Positions 52,836 through 55,328 of a stretch of DNA of 55,328 nt are shown in pieces. The notes below the pieces were generated by a model. That model did no database searches. It saw only the letters and a program-made list of their open reading frames with translations, and was not told the origin of the DNA. A program made the translations under genes and the position numbers. Source of the stretch: SAR202 cluster bacterium Io17-Chloro-G6 (lineage in GTDB: Bacteria; Chloroflexota; Dehalococcoidia; UBA3495); contig MUCT01000025.1 of assembly GCA_002816585.1 (NCBI GenBank), forward strand, positions 1-55,328, in the 5' to 3' direction. Positions within the stretch are counted from its first letter, which is position 1; each line of letters opens with the position of its first letter.

Positions 52836-53375
52836 TTAGCCCTCTCCGGTCAAGACCCGGACGACGATTGGGGCCAATTCCTCGGCCCTGGCGCGAAGCG
52901 CTTCCCGGGTCAGATTCTCAATTGGGTGTTGGGTGAAGATGGTTGGGTAGTCGGGCGCTCCCCACATCTTGGCCATGCCCGCCGCCGTCGGCACAAACCG
53001 GTCGGTGCAGATGGTGGCCGATGGTATGCCGGCATTCTCCACGTGGATTCCGTCGTGCACACTGCACGCACTGCAGGACCCTCAATCACCTATCGCAATG
53101 ATGACCGAGTCGACCTGCTCGGTTAGCTCCCTGAGCGCTGTGGGGTCGGCAGGCCGGGAGGCGCTGGGCTTGCGGTGCCACTTGACCTCGGTTATCTCGT
53201 AGCGCGTTCTCAGTACCTCTGCCAGCTCCTCCAGAAGAACGTCGGCGTTGCGCTTGCTATCGTCGATGATCCCAAGGCGGGTGCCGGCCAGGCTGGCCAG
53301 CCGCGGAGCGCCGTCGAATGGAGCAACTATGGGCTGGGTAACCGGGTTAACGAGTACGTGTTCGCTCTGAGCCAT
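52836..53375 (-). CDS. UGSC-type selenoprotein (in-frame UGA = Sec)
   Basis: 179 residues if UGA at codon 98 (53082-53084) is read as selenocysteine. The frame is otherwise unbroken from ATG (AGAGGGAACCAA before it) to 52836. Motif around the UGA: IAIGD-U-GSCSACSVHDGI, i.e. U98-G-S-C101, the U-x2-C redox motif of the UGSC (seleno)protein family; LGIIDDSKRNADVLLEEL and KWHRKPSASRP are also family hallmarks, and the sequence after UGA continues the family. Bases after UGA can form GUGC/GCAC (53068-53071 with 53055-53058), loop GCAGU starting with G 16 bases from UGA, or CUGCA/UGCAG: plausible bacterial SECIS. Function unknown. Last gene of a three-gene minus-strand cluster. Confidence 0.75.
53050..53084 (-). 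promoter_or_regulatory. Candidate bacterial SECIS element after UGA
   Basis: RNA immediately 3' of the in-frame UGA can fold into GUGC-GU...GU-GCAC with a GCAGU loop, or a nearer CUGCA-GUGCG-UGCAG hairpin. The first fits the usual 16 or more base spacing and a G at the loop start. Only simple base pairing was considered. Confidence 0.45.
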
Positions 53376-53457
53376 TTGGTTCCCTCTCTACGCGCCAATT
53401 ACCGGCGACCTAATTGGATTGTCGCAACCTCATCTTGAAAATGCAACGGGCTGGGCA

Positions 53458-54066
53458 TTATTCGCTGGAATATTCGAAGGGGCAGAACTCTCCGTATTTG
53501 CCGCTGTAGTCGAATGATTGCCCGTCCATTTCAAATGTGAACGTCTCCGCTGAGCATAATTCTGTGATGTTGGCTGTGAAACCTGTGGGCTTGGTCAGAG
53601 TCGCCAACTCGTCCTTTCCGGTAACCGGGTTCTTCATAGCGCCCAACTGTAGGTCGATAACGCCTGGAATCTTCAACCCGCTACGGATGCCGTCCAAGTT
53701 CAACTCGAATGGCTGGTAGCTGAACCCCAAATACTTGGTGCACAGTTCGTGAAAAATACTAAAAGGTGGCACTTCTTGGAGAACGGTCTCCACGGCTTTC
53801 CGCTGCTCTGGGGAAAGCTGTTCGTCAATCACGAATAATCCTGTGCCATTGCCCAGGTGGACGGCTTCAGGAAACAGTGCTAACTGCCCGAAGGTCGTGT
53901 CGTCGAGCGAAACTCCGTCGTAGTGCCCAGTCACAACATGCCAGAAGTAGGCGCCCTCGCAATTGCCGTAGGACGGCGCTATCTCGAAATTGCAGGGGCA
54001 ACCCCAGTCGCAGTTGCAACCCGACAGCAGTTGCCCTTTCAGAGAATATTTCTTTTCGTCTGGCAC
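53458..54066 (-). CDS. DUF1326 protein
   Basis: 202 residues. The Cys-rich start GQLLSGCNCDWGCPCNFEIAPSYGNCEG and TGHYDGVSLDDT are characteristic of DUF1326. The CxCxxxCxC cluster could bind metal. Often found with DUF2182 membrane proteins, but not here; instead it lies between a conserved hypothetical and the UGSC selenoprotein gene, 14 bases after the former. AGGAGAATAAGAGGG gives a good ribosome binding site. Confidence 0.85.
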   Translation of the reverse strand: MPDEKKYSLKGQLLSGCNCDWGCPCNFEIAPSYGNCEGAYFWHVVTGHYDGVSLDDTTFGQLALFPEAVHLGNGTGLFVIDEQLSPEQRKAVETVLQEVPPFSIFHELCTKYLGFSYQPFELNLDGIRSGLKIPGVIDLQLGAMKNPVTGKDELATLTKPTGFTANITELCSAETFTFEMDGQSFDYSGKYGEFCPFEYSSE

Positions 54067-54080
54067 CCTCTTATTCTCCT

Positions 54081-55142
54081 TTACCGCCTAATGGCCTTGG
54101 TCACTGCGGTCGACCCCACCTTGGGTCCCCAACTGGGAATCACCGAAGACATGTTGGATTCCTCGCCGCCGGCGAATATCAAAAGGATGTCGTCCTGCGC
54201 CGGGATCAGCGGAATCATGAATTCGTGATCCCCCGATTCCGGCTCACCGTTGATTACGCTGGCTGCCTTTAGATCGGCGACGGAACGTTGGGTGCGGGCA
54301 TAGAGGTATTCCCTGACTTGGGCTTTGGTCCAGTCTTTCCAAAGGTTTGAGTTGCCTGCGATAGTGACCACGATCTGTCCCTGACGGACACCGATGGCGG
54401 TGTCTCCCACGGAGCCGGAGGTCGACATATTGCTACCGAGGCTGGATGCCACGTCGGCGATGGCGTACAAGATAGGTTCAGGGTGGCCCACGGCCCTGAC
54501 TTGGCGGGGCGACTCACCGGCAAACACCGTTACCGTGCTCTGGTCCGCCGAGAAACCCCTCTCGACATGCAGAGGTGTCCAATGGGTCTCAACGTCGGCT
54601 TCAGCGATGCAGTAGGTGTACTTGCCCGGGTGGCCGATGACGCTCCGGTCGAAAACACCAGGGATGGCAGCGCAGGCGTTCATCAAGATCAACCGCACGG
54701 CGCGGCCGATGGTCGCGTTGGCTCGGTTTCCCGGTCCGAAAAGGTTATTCCGTGAGTTGATGTTCAGCTCTTGGGCCACAGGCCCGTTGACGATGGACAA
54801 TATGGCTGAGCCGCCCATGCTCGACGATGGCCCCACCAGGTTGAACACGGGTTCCAACATTGCTTCGGTGGCCGCCAGCACCACCGGCATGTACTCGGGC
54901 AGGCACCCGGCCATCACAGCGTTGGCGGCCACCTTGCCGACCGTTATCTCGCGGCGGCGCTCGGGAAGCTCGCCCACCACCTCTCCGGCAGGACGGCCGG
55001 AACGTTCGATGAATTCTCCGACGCGCTGTTCCGTGGGTGGGACCACAGGCAGCCCGTCGGTCCAACCCAATTCGTAACAGCGCTCGATGGCCTCCAGCGC
55101 CGAATCCCATTGAACGGTAGTGGTATCGCCCGATTCAGGCAA
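54081..55142 (-). CDS. Conserved protein of a UGSC-associated type
   Basis: 353 residues, TTG start after CAGGAG. Blocks ELGWTDGLPVVPPTEQRVGEFI, ITVGKVAANAVMAGCLPEYMPVVLAATEAML and NLFGPGNRANATIGRAVRLILMNACAAIPG...GHPGKYTYCIAE recur in proteins I remember beside or fused to UGSC selenoproteins. No enzymatic fold assigned. First gene of the minus-strand cluster. A TTG start overlapping a short upstream frame's TGA (TTGCCTGA) hints at translational coupling to something beyond the window. Confidence 0.72.
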   Translation of the reverse strand: MPESGDTTTVQWDSALEAIERCYELGWTDGLPVVPPTEQRVGEFIERSGRPAGEVVGELPERRREITVGKVAANAVMAGCLPEYMPVVLAATEAMLEPVFNLVGPSSSMGGSAILSIVNGPVAQELNINSRNNLFGPGNRANATIGRAVRLILMNACAAIPGVFDRSVIGHPGKYTYCIAEADVETHWTPLHVERGFSADQSTVTVFAGESPRQVRAVGHPEPILYAIADVASSLGSNMSTSGSVGDTAIGVRQGQIVVTIAGNSNLWKDWTKAQVREYLYARTQRSVADLKAASVINGEPESGDHEFMIPLIPAQDDILLIFAGGEESNMSSVIPSWGPKVGSTAVTKAIRR

Positions 55143-55328
55143 CGTCGATGGGCTCCTGTTGGTATCCGGTGGCTACGCGTGCCATTTCGATCTCTTGCCC
55201 ACGCCTGTCATTCAGATCTTGCTCCAGGTCACTCTGAGAGCTTGTGATTCATTTAGATTTTCGAAAAAGTAAGATGCCGGTGAATCGTTGGTCCGGTCGA
55301 ATCGAGGATCAGACATCGCACACCTGGC

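Noticed and set aside
53060..53110. Two separate genes divided by a stop in the 53.0-53.4 kb region
   Set aside because: Frame, family similarity and motif continue across the UGA, so one gene with Sec is the better reading.
1..55328. CRISPR arrays, rRNA, tRNA, intact transposases
   Set aside because: None seen on reading; direct repeats found are two-copy only and not CRISPR-like.

Overview
The window is a 55 kb chromosomal stretch (roughly 58% G+C by eye) from a bacterium that I infer to be a Chloroflexota member, probably Dehalococcoidia/SAR202-like. No rRNA marker is present. The inference rests on the gene mix: two luciferase-type flavin monooxygenases, CaiB/BaiF CoA-transferase, several SDR and MDR dehydrogenases, an isocitrate-lyase-family C-C lyase, an ECF sigma factor with a DUF5667 protein, a DUF951 protein and a UGSC-type selenoprotein. 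I saw no tRNA, rRNA, CRISPR array, intact insertion sequence or phage module.

Layout. 1-6.6 kb: a minus-strand series (nucleotidyltransferase-like protein, double CMD-domain protein, two small hypotheticals, quinone oxidoreductase, 2-hydroxyacid dehydrogenase, flavin monooxygenase), broken by a 1.1 kb gene-poor island at 2.2-3.4 kb with repeats and one small ORF behind a perfect ribosome binding site. 6.7-12.5 kb: hicA-hicB, lhgO, a MaoC-type hydratase, plsX-fabG and an isocitrate-lyase-family enzyme. 12.6-17.2 kb: DUF2157/GDYXXLXY membrane pair, an isochorismatase-family hydrolase and a large VWA protein.

17.2-25.9 kb is the pyrimidine operon pyrR-pyrB-pyrC-carA-(unknown 138 aa)-carB. Its leader can be read base by base as a PyrR attenuator. 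pyrF lies apart at 28.6-29.4 kb on the other strand, followed by a DUF951 gene. Between them are an ornithine cyclodeaminase-family gene, a 7Fe-type ferredoxin and a divergent LysR regulator. 29.6-31 kb: sfsA and an endonuclease III-related glycosylase. 31-32.6 kb is gene-poor: a small zinc-ribbon gene and a broken KOW-domain gene lie between two copies of a repeat.

32.6-45.3 kb is a catabolic/accessory region: cupin, alpha/beta-hydrolase with an altered catalytic triad, ester cyclase-like protein, SDR, CoA-transferase, flavin monooxygenase, a pentapeptide-repeat/TIR-like fusion, glutamate dehydrogenase, gamma-glutamyltransferase-family enzyme, an AT-rich orphan gene and another SDR. 45.8-49.3 kb: ECF sigma factor, DUF5667 membrane protein, lipoprotein and a secreted carboxypeptidase-regulatory-domain protein in tight array, a likely envelope-signalling unit. 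49.5-52.6 kb: TlpA-like lipoprotein, CopD-like membrane protein, Trm112-like protein, SnoaL-like lipoprotein, DUF1059 and a BTAD regulator.

The most interesting locus is the last one (52.8-55.1 kb, minus strand): a gene whose frame is interrupted only by UGA within a U-G-S-C motif, so a predicted selenoprotein, downstream of a DUF1326 gene and a large conserved hypothetical. Other notable signals are the PyrR RNA switch, carB with no ordinary start codon in the expected place, two decayed copies of one KOW-type gene, and an unusual number of 12-24 bp tandem duplications, several of them at gene 3' ends.
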